DNA from: Motacilla alba alba | Lineage: Eukaryota > Chordata > Aves > Passeriformes > Motacillidae | DNA length: 64,000 nt | Reading direction: 5' to 3' | Assembly (NCBI RefSeq): GCF_015832195.1 | Contig: NW_024037374.1 | Coordinates: 5,185,331-5,249,330, forward strand | Part shown: piece after piece, positions 1-12,378 of the stretch | How the letters are laid out: each line of letters begins with the position of its first letter | How positions within the stretch are numbered: position 1 is the stretch's first letter | Made by a program: the position numbers and the translations under genes | The notes under the pieces: generated by a model | The model's input: only the letters and a program-made list of their open reading frames with translations | Database searches by the model: none | What the model was told of the DNA's origin: nothing

Positions 1-2703
1 CAAGTTTCAATTTCATGGCTATTTTTCATGAGAACCATGTTAAATGTTTGTATAGAAAAGGAGATAGTCCACCACTGCCTTCAAATTATGAAGCTTTATT
101 CACAACCATTGATGTTGCTGTTATTTAAACTCAGATGGGTATTAGAACATTAAGTCCAAGATAAATCACTTGCTTTCAGCAAAATCTTTTGAGCACATGG
201 CTTCAGTATTTCAACACTTGAAGTACAGCAGCTGCAGTGTACATGGAAAATATCCAAAGGGGTACAAGACAAAGCTCTTCAAATACCACATTAGATACCT
301 GTGGCTGCTAAAGAAACTTCTTCCCCCAGATACACTTACCCTATTTTGGCTGAGTCACTACAGGGGTGGACTTGATTCTGTCATAGGCCTCTTCTATCTA
401 GCATGCTACTGGCAAATGATGAATTACACTGAGCAAAACAAGCTCTTCCCTGAAAATGAGTCAAGCATTCTAGAACTAGAGTAATTAATTGTGTCAAATT
501 CAACAGAGAGCAAAACCTTGTTAAGTCACCAGGATGGGAACAGGCAGCAAAAAAGCACAATTCCAGCTCTCAGCACCAGGAATCTTGTCTCTGTACAAGG
601 CTGCACAGATAGAGGGACAGAATCCAGCCTCCTCTTTCTCCTTCGCAGGTCCAAGAGTCAGAGCCAGGAACTCACCAAATTCATAGCCATGTACTTTACC
701 CTCTTGGTTGCTACTCCTATGGTAGCCTCAAGAAATTGAAGGGGGAGCAAGAACAAAGGTTCAAATAAACCTTTTTCAAGTAGAAAAAGGAAAAAAAGGG
801 TACAAGGAGGCATTCCACGGAGCAAGAACCACAGCCTTTCTTATCCAAAGCACCTACCTGCATCATTTCTTAGTTAAATAACTGTCTATTCATTAAATGT
901 TGCAGGTGGGTTCTGTTTGTTAAAACTCCTGGAGTGTATAAGCTCCAAGTTACTCCTTAGTTTTCTCAGGGTATTCACTGAGGCAAAATCAGACACTGGC
1001 TTAAACTAAAAACACTTAAAATAACAAAATCACAAAAATAAAGATCTTTTAGCTAACTGCAACACAGTTTCTCATAAATCATTAATTTCTGTCTAAATAT
1101 GATACATCCTATTCTCATCAGGCAGGTACAGGGAGGGCTAGGCAAGGGAAGGCCAGGCCAAGAAAGAGCCAGGCAGGTAAAGGCAGGGAACAGGTATATA
1201 AGGAAGTGTAAGACAAGGGAGGTGGAGGAAAAATGAGGGAAATCAAAGATTCTAAGTGCAAGTAGAAGCAAACAGAAGGCAGGGAGGCCAATGCATGTGA
1301 CTTTTCAGACAAGTCTTGAGCTGTTCTAATAATAAACCAGGGAAATAGCTTGAACATTACATGTTTTTGAGCAGTGGACCCTGACCTTTCTCAGTCCATA
1401 CACCGCAAGCAACGTCAGCCCTTGCCCTTCCCTGGCATATGGAGCACTGTGACAGCAACTCTGGCTTTAGCAGAAGCTTTTAATGGTAGATCTTTTTCTG
1501 CCTTTGAATTTACAGCGATTCCCCAATGTCATTTCACCTGCCCAAATTCCTTGCAGCTCCTGGGGGCAGTGGGAAACTTCTGCTGTGGCCGAGGTTCAGC
1601 CAGAAAATTATGCTGTGTGTCACTAACTGCTGTTAATATATGTAACAGCTCTTTATACCTTAACATGTATACCTAGTTTGTCCTTTTTTAATAGAACGTC
1701 TGAACTCACCTGAATTGCTGAACCATACTTTAGGGTAGTTGAGTTTTTTTAAAGAAAAAAACAACAGGCTTTTCATCTGTGGCCTTTGTTGGTTATTGCT
1801 CATTGAGCCACACCTTAAAGTAATGACATGGGCACCTTTGAGAAACAGTGTTCAATATATTTTACACTCTCTCATGAGACCTTCAGGTTCATGTTTCACC
1901 ACTGCTGTGTTAAATGCAGGTCCAAGCTGACAGTGTCCCTTGCATCTGGTGTTCATCGGTCTGCTTGTGAGGTTCATTTCCTCTGGATGCAGAGTTGGGC
2001 CTTTTGGGCAAACTGTGCCACTCAAACCAGGAGGCTTTTTTAAACCTTGTACATGATTTTATGAAGACACAGAGTGGGTGAGGGCTTTGTCTTGTTTCTG
2101 TACTAAGGAATGGAATGCAGAAGGTTCCTGCAATATTGGCATTGAAGTTGGAATGTCCAATCATATCAATGTGACGGTTATCAGGGATGAATCTTGCTCC
2201 CAGTAGGCAGGTCAAGGTCTGGTGTGGCTCACCTTGACCTCCTCTGACCGCTAATAGCCTCGCTATAGGAGTATTTAATTGACAGGTAGAAAGTGGGAAA
2301 AAATAAATATCTACATTTGCAAGAATAACCTAAATAAGCATTTTCTGCTACATATTTTTCCCTCCCCATAAACTCTATAAACTAGATACTAAAGCAAAAG
2401 CAGTTTTCTGATAAAACTCCAGAGTGGCCCTGCCAGACTCTTTGTGTTCACTGGTCACATTCAGGCAATTTGAAGCAACTCCAGAAACTGTCAGAAAATT
2501 GTCAGAAAAACAAAGAACTCAGTATTTTCCTGGTGCCCAAGTGTGTTTAACACACATCAGTGAAATACAACCTAAATTTGCTCAGCAGCACAATATGCCT
2601 TTATACACGCACATACCTCAGCACATATCAAAGGATGACCCAGCTTAATAGCCTGCACAACAGAATTAGTAATTTTCTGCCATGGCTGTTCAAACTATCC
2701 TTC
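1..2703. other. Intergenic DNA, no gene recognised
   Basis: AT-rich sequence with only short open frames that have no recognisable domain, no consistent splice sites and no codon bias. A G-rich patch near 1,110-1,250 is low-complexity (GGCAGG/GGCCAGG-like) and is not assigned to a repeat family. The right edge is set by the next LTR. Confidence 0.6.
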
Positions 2704-3650
2704 TGTCTTGGTTTAAGACAGTTTAAAAAGATGGGCACTCTGAAATTATTGAAACCTTCCCTTTTATTCCAATCCATCACTTTCCACCATTAAGGAGTGA
2801 CATACAAGTGGATATAGGTGAAAAAATAAGTTTACTGACAAACAGAATGCCAACAGTAAAGGAAAAAAGCAAATAAGTGCTAGATACAAAACTCCTAAAA
2901 ACTCATGAATCCCGAAGGTGAAAAGAGAGACCCAAAATGCCAGAAATAGCCTTTCCTGAGATGGCACAAGGTAGGGACAGCCTCAGGCTTGTATGACAAA
3001 GGGTCAAGATGCTATCACATCCTTCTCCAGAGGGCAAGAGCTTTACAGAGCAGTTCTGGCAGCAGACAAAGACTTGCAGGCTCCTGTGGGGTCTGCCCGC
3101 TGCTTCCTCCTGTTCGCAGGCTCTGCTGCTGTTGCTGTGCGCTGCACTTGTGGCTGTGGGATGAGGGGAAAAGGACCGGTCTGTTGGTGATGGCATGGGG
3201 TGGCCTGGCCCCAGGAACTCTCTGGCTTTTTTTTGCTGCCAGCAGAGTTTGAAAATTCATTTTGAAATAGTTTCTAATTCAAAACACAGTCTTTGTGGAC
3301 GGCTATGGTTGTGAAGCCAAAGCTGCCAGAAAGAGAGGGGTTCTGCTGCTGTAGCCTTCTCTCTTGGAGCAGGCAGCCAATCGATTCGGACTGGCTTGGT
3401 GGAGCCCATGGCGACTGGTAGACACCCATAGAACGCGCTCCAAGGCAGCTCAAACCTGTTAACTGCACTCTCTCTGAGATGGGGAAAAAACCCAAAATGA
3501 AAAGAGATCCCAAAAAGGAAAGAAAAACCTCTGTCTAAAGAAAGACCAAACAACTAGTGAAGCAAATACCATGCTGCAAAATGCAGGAAGCTGCCTGGGA
3601 GGGCTGATTTTAAAAATTCCTGTGACAGCCCTGTCACACACACGAGGTCC
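2704..3650 (-). mobile_element. ERV LTR-like element (left edge clear, right edge approximate)
   Basis: Read on the minus strand the element ends in AAACCAAGACA at 2,704, the same terminal motif as the LTR at 25,449. The interior is GC-richer than its surroundings between about 3,000 and 3,460. The right boundary is only estimated from the change in composition near 3,650, where a small palindrome-like CTGTCACA/TGTGACAG occurs. No coding remnant is visible, so it is read as a solo LTR. The similarity is to the family ends, and I cannot align the middle. Confidence 0.45.
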
Positions 3651-4462
3651 ATGGCTGCAGGGTCATAAAAAGACAGTTAACAATTTTTGGGTACAGACAG
3701 AGATAGAATAGGATGACATTATTGTATATCCCAGGACACTTCAAATAACTACTTCCTCCTGCACTTACCTCTCATGCTCAAAACAAAAGAAGAAAAAAAA
3801 ACAAACCAAAACCCAAAAAACAATGTTTTGAACAGAATTCTGTATTAGAAAAAAAGGTGGTTCTTCAAGACCTTAAAAGCACATAGCATCTGCTTACAAG
3901 TCTACAGCACAAACAAACCACAAGATAGTGGTTTTGAATTTGTTTTTTCATGTCTGTCCTATGCTTGACCCATGTTTGTCTCAGGGAAGGAGGTGGTAAT
4001 GCCTTAGGGACAGAGATTCTGCTGGCTTCTCTCTATTGATTAGGTTTAATGACATAAGGCTTTTTCTGTATGTGCAGCTTCTCCTGCTCAAAGGCACAAA
4101 ACTCTGGCCATTATACTCTGACCTTTTGTCCCAAGTTGACAGAAAGATCCAAGCATCTGTCTGCTGCAAAAAGCAGCAAAAGGAGGAGAGCCTTGAGCTA
4201 GTTAAAAACAGGCTGCAAGCATTAGAGTTACAACCCTGTTCTTTAGAAGCTATTTATTGAGTTTAAACTTAGGGTTAATCTACACCAGGTACAGTGTCAC
4301 ATTCACATGACCAAGGAGGTTTCAGGAATTACATCCATAGCTTAGAAGAATGTGATTTTGCACTATGTAGATGTAACTAAATCTGGTACACATTTAATGT
4401 CCTTGCAACACAAAGTAGAACCATCCAGGTGGCCTAAGTTACAGGTGCTGGGATAAACTTCA
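3651..4462. other. Intergenic DNA, nothing recognised
   Basis: AT-rich sequence with no recognisable coding exon or repeat family. Its right end carries CTTCA, the left copy of the target duplication of the LTR at 4,463. Confidence 0.5.
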
Positions 4463-5139
4463 TGTGAAAAATGCATGTTATATGATTGGCTCTTCACAAA
4501 TAGTAAAATGAATAATATATGTGTTATGTCAGAAAGTTATACTGTATTAATATCTTTTAAGTAGTGTAGTAAATACAGTTTTTAGGCTATAACAGAATAT
4601 TAAAATAGAAACTATGTGACATAAGATACTTTTTGTAACTAGCTCAAGAAATAGATAAGATAATCAAGAAATTCTTTGCATAAAGATAACAGCAACAAGA
4701 CACCAAGATCTCAAGAGAAAAATCATTGCCTCCTTATCAGGAAAAGCCAGACTTTGTGGGGACCAAGGCAATTAATTTACAAGATGAGGGGGGGAAGTTG
4801 ACAATAAACAAAAAAATCCCTAGTTTGAAAGGAATGTTTGCATCATGTATGAGATATATGAATATGCAACAGGCTATTGCTTTTAAAGGTTAATCCTTTG
4901 TTAGGAAAGTGTGTGCTTTTTTGGCAGAGTGCAAAAAAGACACCCAGACATCCATAATTCTTTGCTTTTTATTGTCCTTTATTGTCCTAACTCTGATTGT
5001 CCAAATTCTTATTGCTCTAATTTTTATTACTATTTTATTACTATTAAGCTTTTAAAATTTTAAAACAAGTAAATTGTAAAACAATTTAAATTTTAAAATT
5101 TTCAAACAATTTTAAAACAAGTGATTGGCATTTTTCACA
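4463..5139. mobile_element. Solo ERV-type LTR, copy 1 of a pair
   Basis: A 677-bp element with terminal inverted repeats TGTGAAAAATGC at the left and the matching GGCATTTTTCACA at the right. The same 5-bp word, CTTCA, lies immediately outside both ends (4,458-4,462 and 5,140-5,144), as expected for a target-site duplication. The body is AT-rich with repeated TTTATTGTCC and TTTTAAAATT blocks. A second copy in the same orientation is at 26,214-26,881 and matches along its whole length with point differences and small indels. There is no internal coding sequence. Transcriptional orientation is uncertain; AATAAA-type words are on the minus strand. Confidence 0.8.
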
Positions 5140-5477
5140 CTTCACAAAGAAATTATGCAAGCTTATGAAAGAAGAATCCATTCAGATGTACTAAATGCAA
5201 AGACATCACCTCCTGACCAGGGAGCGCAGGGATGAAACTTGAATTTAATACAGGATGGCTGTGTTTCTGAAGGTACAAGCCACAGCACCTGTGCCTGGTT
5301 ACCTCCGCTTGAGCCATCTCCCATGTCAGGTCTGCTTTTTTCAGGTCTTTTGAGGGTCCAGACATCTCCCACTGCTCCCTTTAGGTACAGTTCTTTTGCT
5401 CCTATTGGTATCATGTAGCACTATCTTTTAATAAATTCCTACATTTACAATGTTGTTCTTGCTTTGAGGTACAGCAG
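5140..5477. other. Short spacer between LTRs, unassigned
   Basis: About 340 bp with a minus-strand open stretch (roughly 5,163-5,414) that I cannot match to any protein family. It lies between two LTRs and could be leftover ERV sequence or unique DNA. Confidence 0.4.
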
Positions 5478-5874
5478 TATTGTGAAACAAGGCGACCCCT
5501 TCAACAAGGGGAGAGAAAAATTATGAGGCATCTGACTCCATCTTCAGAAGGCTGATGAAGTACTTTATTCTATAAATCTAAAATTGAATCTGCCGTGCAC
5601 TCACAAGCTCAACAGCACTCATCTATGACTCTCGCTGTGTCGAGATTGCCAGCAGACAATCTCGACACAGACACTCTCTTGGCCTTGATTGGCCAAGGGA
5701 AGAAAACATCCTCACTTTGGGCAAACAATCTCCACATCCCATTCTACAACACAGGCACTGCAAGTGATAAGAACTGTGTTTTTCTTTGTCTGATGTTCAG
5801 AGAACGTGAGTCCCAGCTACATTCCTGGGAAAAGCTGTACGTTGCTTTTCTCCATGAGGAGAAATGTGGTAACA
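5478..5874 (-). mobile_element. Solo LTR, ERVK-like, member of a three-copy group
   Basis: On the minus strand it starts TGTTACCACATTT and carries AATAAA followed by the block CAGCCTTCTGAA..GGAGTC. This R/U5 signature is shared with the LTRs at 38,285-38,674 (minus) and 46,953-47,335 (plus). It contains an internal inverted repeat CGAGATTG..CAATCTCG near 5,638-5,672. CAGCAG occurs just outside both proposed edges (5,472-5,477 and 5,875-5,880), compatible with a 6-bp duplication, but the left terminus is not a clean CA, so the edges may be off by a few bases. The 136-codon plus-strand frame that crosses it is antisense to the LTR and is not a gene. Confidence 0.7.
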
Positions 5875-5880
5875 CAGCAG

Positions 5881-7447
5881 TGATCTCTGAGAGCATTTCT
5901 CACACTGTGACAGATATTATCATGACACAATTATTTCAAACATTTACTGTTACATCTTTGAAGCCAAACATCCCATGTGCCCCAAATACTAAGCCCAGGT
6001 TCTAACATTCAGCATCTCTTTCCTCAAAACCCACTAATTTTAGTAAAATGAGTTATATGCTGAGCAGGAATTGCAACATAGTGAGAAGTCAGATTTAGAA
6101 AAAGACATGAGAAACAGGTCTAGAACAGAACTGGAAAACAGTTACAGATCTCTGTCTGGTTGGGCAAGGTGTATGCATCTTCATGCATTTCTTAACCTCT
6201 CCACTTGCACTGTCCTGAGAAGGGGCTACAGCTCAAATGACGAAGTTTTGACAACTCTACATTTTTCCCTATATAGTGTAAATGGGATGACACATTAAAG
6301 ACATCGTAGTGACTTTGCAGATTCTACTTTTTTCTATTGTTTTTCATATTGCTACAGTCATTTATTCTAAACTTTCCCCAGGAATGATTACACTGTCCCT
6401 TTTAGAACTTGTCCTGTCCTTTGAATCACTGGTGATTTTTTGTTTTAAGGAGCAATATAAATTTGAGGATGAGGATATTTACTGATATCCTTATTGCAGA
6501 TGGCTTATAGTTTTTCTATTACACCTCCTTGCAGAGTTTTCAAAGCACAGTGTGTGGAACATTCTGAAAATCTATTTGCATGTCAAATAAGATACAAGTA
6601 AATGAAGGGTTTGCCTGGCATCACCATCAACACATGCTGTACAGTATATTAAACTAGCCTGAATCTACATGACCAGTGCTAGAAATTTTACCATTTGTAG
6701 CATGAAGTGCTGTAATCTGCCTAAAGAACATGCCAGGTGTCAAGCTAGCTGCATTTTGATTACACAAAGCTGTGTTACTCTTTCCAAAGAGAAAACAAGA
6801 GTGTGTTGTCAGCTACACCACCACCAAGAAGCCATTCATTGGAACAGTAAACTCATATTTCACTCAGACTTTCAAAATCCTCAAGAAGTCTGAAGGAACA
6901 AAAATTTTTTCTCCTATAAAACTTTCTACTTAAAAATTTCTCTGTTCTGCAACAGAACTGAGACCTACCCATTTTGTCACCAATGGCTGCCCCAGTAACC
7001 TTCAGAAGTGAGGACAAGTAGGATGCACACAGCAAGAGTTTAAACTATGAGGAATTAGAAAGAGGATTTCCCTGTATCACAGCTGAATACCCAGCCCCTT
7101 GGGCTATTGTAAACGCAGAGGAATTTCTCCACCTCTGACTTCCAGAAAGCCTGCCGAGGACTTAAGCAATATTTAGAAAAAAAAATTACTTGATTTGTAA
7201 CAGGATACTGACTAGTGTGGGCTATATTCCAACACTGCCACTAACAGATGGACTGGCAGCTCTTTGCTCCACAGTGCTGTTACAAAGGTGTACCATATGG
7301 GAAGAAAAAACTCTGAATAGAGCTGGGTACTACACTCCCAGACCTAGTCCACCCCTTAAGCAATTTTACACACTCTTCAGTAAAAATACAGTAGTGAAAC
7401 CCAATTTTTTTTTTGAATTTCACATCTGTTTGAAAATTGGTATTTCC
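5881..7447. other. Intergenic DNA, nothing recognised
   Basis: Only short open frames with no domain, no plausible exon chain and no repeat family that I can name. Confidence 0.5.
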
Positions 7448-7853
7448 CCTTTGGTTTGAAAGACAGGTGTCTGCTAAGGAAGGCAGGAACCTCCCTTGGA
7501 ATGGAAAATATGACCCCCTTCCATCCAAATGATTTTAACTGGTGTTGGGCTGGACACTGGGGTGGCAGCAAATTCTGCTCCAGTAGCTGCAGCTCGACTG
7601 CTCCCCTCTGATCCCGAGAGAGGAGCTGAGCTTAGCGCCCTGACCTCCAGCCAAAAATGTCACAGTGTCTTTGCTCTTCCCAAGAGAAAAGCCCCCAGCT
7701 AAGAGGCTACAACCAACTGCATCCCTTCTCCCCACACTGACAACTTCTTTTATCTCTCTTAAGTTCTGGTCGTTATTATCTGTTAGGCAACAGATGCGAG
7801 AAAATTCCCTGAGAGAAAGGGGAAAAAAAGAAAAAATCTTTACCTCCAACACA
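7448..7853 (-). mobile_element. Solo LTR fragment of the AACCAAGACA-ending family
   Basis: On the minus strand it starts TGTGTTGGAGG and runs through a promoter-like GC-richer middle to the 3' motif CAGACACCTGTCTTTC, shared with the LTRs at 25,449-26,112 and 32,412-33,475. The block from about 7,690 to 7,800 (GCAACAGATG..GAGAAAATT) aligns well with the 5' part of the 32,412 element. The terminal CA is eroded. A poly-A run of 15 follows at about 7,859. Confidence 0.65.
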
Positions 7854-7874
7854 ATCTAAAAAAAAAAAAAAATT

Positions 7875-10800
7875 CTTCTCTCTTTAACAAATCTTTACAC
7901 CACTGCCACAGTGCATGAAGGTCTGACCATATCTGACCATAGGCAGAGCTTTGCTGCAGCAGATATGAAAACAAGCATTACAATACAGAGAGGAGAGCTG
8001 TCCTTAAGATGCATTTTGACCAAAATATCATCTAAGCCAAGTTTTACAGTTTTTGTGCTTGCTCCAAACTAAGCATTCTTCTACATTTTCTACTTTTCAG
8101 AGACATTTACATCCTTGTTTAAATGATGCTGAGAAACTCCAGTATTACATGTATATTCAATATTCAGTAGTATTTCCTAATCAGTCCTGCAGTTTTATAC
8201 GTATATTTTGAGCTTCTGTTTGTCGTAGGCTGGCAGTGTAATTTCAGTCTGAGCAGGAAGAACAATCAGTCTCACACTGGCTCCTTGTTATTTGTATTTA
8301 CATAACTTTATTCATCCATCCCAAAGCAGCTTTCATCATCCACCCTGAAAAAAGCAGCCATTTCTAAACCTGAAAGCCATTTTGTTCCACCTCTGGGGCT
8401 GATGGCACAGCCATACCAGTTCAAGAAAACCAAGTGGAGGTGGGAGACTATAGGGGGGAAAAAAACATGCAGACAGATCAATGTCAGCCAAGAGAAGATA
8501 TAGCATCTCCCTGTTACCAGAGAAGAGAAAAGAAAAACAACTACCTTTCAGCTTAAATCAGGTATTTCCAGTAAATAAATATAAGCCAGAAATAATTAAA
8601 TAGCAAGTTCTTTTTTAAATCAAGACAAGGCCCAAATTTAGCAATTATATTCTCCAGTTATTATTTTCCTTACTAGGTTATTATAAGGCATCCTAAATTT
8701 CAAGGTTATGAGAGGTCTCAGATTCATAATAGACAGGCATCTTCTTAAAATAGCCTGCTTAAAAAAAGTAGTCTGGGTGAGGGAGAATGGCAGAGCACAC
8801 ATTTCATGCTCTCCAACAAGCCAACTCAGAAATCTGATTTGCTGCTATGCAACTGGAACTTGTTAAAGAAAAAGGTGGTGGGGAGGGTACAGAAACCCCA
8901 TTAGTAAATGCTATGCAAGCTGTACTTCTTGAGCCTGGGAAAAAATTCCAGGGGGACACAAAGCAGCCTCCCAGAAACTACAGGGGTTTATTAAGATGGA
9001 TCTGGGCTCTTTGCTGAGGTGTTCTTTGAAGGAAAAGGGACATAAATTGAAAAAAAAAAACTACAAAACCAAACAGATTTTAAAGAAAATAATTTTCACT
9101 ATGGGAATAAATTAATGGACAAATTACCCAGAGCTCTTGGAGGTTTTCAAGACAGGGTAAATCTGTGAAGGCTCTGATGTGGATTTGGTGGGATTTAAGC
9201 AGGAGACCCTCAAGGGCCCTCCCAGCTGGGTTGACCCTGTCCCTAACCAGTCCTTCCTAGAGCCAGGCAGAAGCCAGCCACTGGATGTCTCCCTGCACTC
9301 ATTCAACATTGCTGCTCCCAGTGTACCACTGAAAGTGTCCCAGTATATGGCAGTAAAAGGCTTTCTTACAAGCTTTTTACTTAAGGTAATGACTTAAGAG
9401 TATTATCCTTCTTCAAAGACATCCTTGCTGGAAAGTACACAACAGGCTGGTTTTAAAACTTCTGAGTCCCTGCCTAAGGTTGAAAACTTAATATGAAGTT
9501 CAGCCCAATAGATGCCATGAGTTAAGAGTGCATTTTGAGAGTGCTACACAACCTTGTTTAAATGCAAACCTGACATACATTCAGGTCAGCATGTATTTCC
9601 CCTATGCTGGGACAATGAGCTGAAACAGACTATGAGATCTTATCTAGTGTACGTATTCCTGAAACTGTATTGGTGAAACTGCTGTCATTTCCACAAAGAA
9701 ACAGCAAGGACAATAATCACTGTACAGGAAAAAGAAAGATTCTAGAAGATCCAAAGCACCCTTCAATGCCTCCTAGCATAATACTGACTTGACTCTCCTC
9801 CTGAAAGTCAGTTCCTGTTCATTTCAGCCATGAACACTGAGGGGTCTGAATGACAAGCTGTGTTCTTCTGGAAGTGAGCTTCACATAAGAATGTGAAAGG
9901 CAGGAAGCAGATGAAAGTTCAGTGTCAAAGCTGTTGATCTGTAACAGTCAATTTCACATTAATAGGGCTGTCATCTGCAAGCACTCAGAAGTTCCCTACA
10001 GACATCCTGTGCTCCCCTGCCATTTCTGCCTTCTCCTCTAATCCCAGATTACATCATACACATCCAGGATAATTTTGTTTATCTTTAATGTTAGAGCTGC
10101 TAAAATTGCCATACTTCCCTACATTTGTACAGGGTGGAAACTGAGGCTTTTCTCTAAATGCAAGTCTCGTTTTTTCTCTTAATAATATGCTTCTGCAATA
10201 AGCATCGGCAATGGGAATTTTAAGTTAACCATTCTGAAAAAAACAAAGGGCTGATTTGATTCAAGTGAATAAATGGTAATTGAGGCACATAGTGGATCTT
10301 CTCTAGAGTAAGAAGACCGTGTCAGACTCAACATCACCACTCTTCTGAGCACACACACTATCCCTTGTGCAGAGAGAATCTACTCAACATGCCTTCTCAA
10401 TGGAACATTTACACAGTTAGAGACTGCTGTCAGATATGTCATGGACAAAGATGTTGAGAATTGCTTCATTCATTGTATAACACCCTGGTAGACTAATAGA
10501 TAAAGTTACAATGCTCTATACCACTTTAAAAAATGTTCCTGCCCAAAAGTCATATAATGAAGCTGTAAATTAATCTAGCCTATCATACCCGAGTTCAGAC
10601 CGTAGCATAGGTCATTGGTGTTTATGTGATGACAGTTTTTACACAAGTACCTGTGACACTGTGCAGACAAAAGGTGCTATAAAGCTAGAGTGGATTGGAG
10701 ACCATCCAGCAGTTGGCCATTAGAGACTGAATTCAGGAGACAAGAAGCTTTGCCACTACGATGTTCCTTCATAGCTGAATGCTTTATGAATATCACAAAG

Positions 10801-11751
10801 TCAACCCTTATACTACCTTGCTCAGATTTTCAAGTAGCAAAGACAGATTCTGATACCCCCTTCAAGCTTGCTTGAAGTTATTGAGTTATTTTTCTGTACA
10901 GAAGAGGTAATTTTGAACAAGGTCTCTGATGGTAGCCAGGGAAAAGGCAAAGAGGAATAAAAACACACTGCCCACATTCTGTCATGATGGCCATCAAAGA
11001 AGTACTAGCAAGCTGTTTTGCTGTGAGACTCCAAATATTGCCCTTTGTGCAACATGGAAAAGGATAATACATGTATACCTACTCCCTGGTGTATGCATCC
11101 TGCATTGGAACTATTCTCCTCTTAGTTGTTTTGCTGTCCACATATAGTATCCACTTGTATATAAAATATCCATAGCTCATACAAGCTGGTTAAAGAGCAA
11201 ACACGAGTTGAAACTAGCTATGTCTGCAAGTTTTTATCATAACAACTCAGGCTAAGGATTAAGTGCAATGTCAAGGACAACAAACATTGGTCTTATTTTA
11301 TACCACAGAATGTCCAGTTCTGGCCTGTAGCTCCTGCACTGTGATTGAAGAGGAAAGGATGATATCTTTGTAGAGACATGTATATTTTATGTATATAAAG
11401 CTTCATCTTGTGAAGTATAGAGCTGCATCTTCCATATCCATGTAGAACTGGATACGCTAATATCTGTAAGCAATGATATGAAACGATGCTTTGAGAAAAA
11501 AAACTCACATTTTCTACTAGCAATAGCTAAATCTCACCTCATAATTTTTATTCATAGCCACAGGGAAATTGAATGTATTTTGTCTGTTGTTTGCAAACAC
11601 ATACTGCCACAGGTGCTATCTCAGTACTCACAGCTTTCAATCCCACCACACAGCCTGTCTAATATGGACACATTAAGACCATACAGCAGCCCTTCGATAC
11701 TTGAAAGGGGCTTATAAGAAAGATGGGGACAAACTTTTTAGCAAGGTCTGT
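7875..11751. other. Intergenic DNA, no gene recognised
   Basis: Nearly 4 kb of mostly unique-looking AT-rich sequence. Open frames are short, unrelated to known families and not chained by splice sites. In human, OTOR lies downstream of SNRPB2. I looked here for its SH3-domain exon on the minus strand and did not see it. Confidence 0.5.
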
Positions 11752-12378
11752 TGTGATAGGACAAAACATAGGTTTATTATCCCCAATCGTCTTGTTCTGT
11801 TTATGGTGAATAATAAGTTTTGCACCTTTAAGACTTGTTTTAGAGAGTGAAGAGGGGAGAGAAGCGTGCAGTTTGTTTTCAGACACTGCACTCACTCCTC
11901 CACATTTCTGCTTCTGGACTGTGTTGTCTACAGAGACAGCGGAACAGAGGTCTCCTTTGCTTTTAGTTAGTTTTTGCTAGTTGAGGCAAAGAAGTTTTCT
12001 GGACTGTGGTTTTTTTCCTTTTCTTTGGACATGTTGAAACCTGCTCTGGACTGAACACCCAGAAGAGCACCAGCAGCTTGCACCTGTGGTCCACTGGGCC
12101 AGGCCTGGGCCGCGGCATTTCCAGTGCCAGAGGGACTGATATGAGACTGAGTGAGCCAAGCTGCAACCAAGGGAGGGGACTTTTCTGTCTCTTTTTGGAG
12201 CAGCAAGACGTTTTATTAATATTGTTTAGGTTTTATTGTTTAATGATCAGGTTTTTTTCCATTTTTCTCCAAGGAGCTATCTTCTCCTGAACCAGTTGCA
12301 GGGAGGGGCCAATTGAATCTGCTTTTCTAGAGAAGCCCCTTTCGGAGTTCTCTCCCAAATTTGCCCTGAACCAAGACA
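11752..12378 (+). mobile_element. Solo LTR, family shared with 56,230
   Basis: Aligns along its length with the element at 56,230. Shared blocks include ACTGCACTCACTCCTC, the pair ..GAGGCAAAGAAGTTTTC / GAGGCAGAGAAGTTTTC, CCAGTGCC-GAGGGA-TGAT and the 3' end TTTGCCCTGAACCAAGACA. It ends in CA at 12,378. The left end TGTGATAGGA corresponds to TGTCCTAGGG in the other copy. The polyadenylation region is degenerate here. No target duplication was found. It is more diverged than the 56 kb copy. Confidence 0.7.

Noticed and set aside
5595..6005. 136-codon plus-strand frame
   Set aside because: Mostly antisense to the LTR at 5,478-5,874, with no domain. Chance frame.
9124..9397. Possible CR1 or gene fragment
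   Set aside because: TGGAGGTTTTCAAGACAGGGT resembles CR1 3' coding text, but the surrounding sequence lacks other CR1 landmarks, so it was not annotated.
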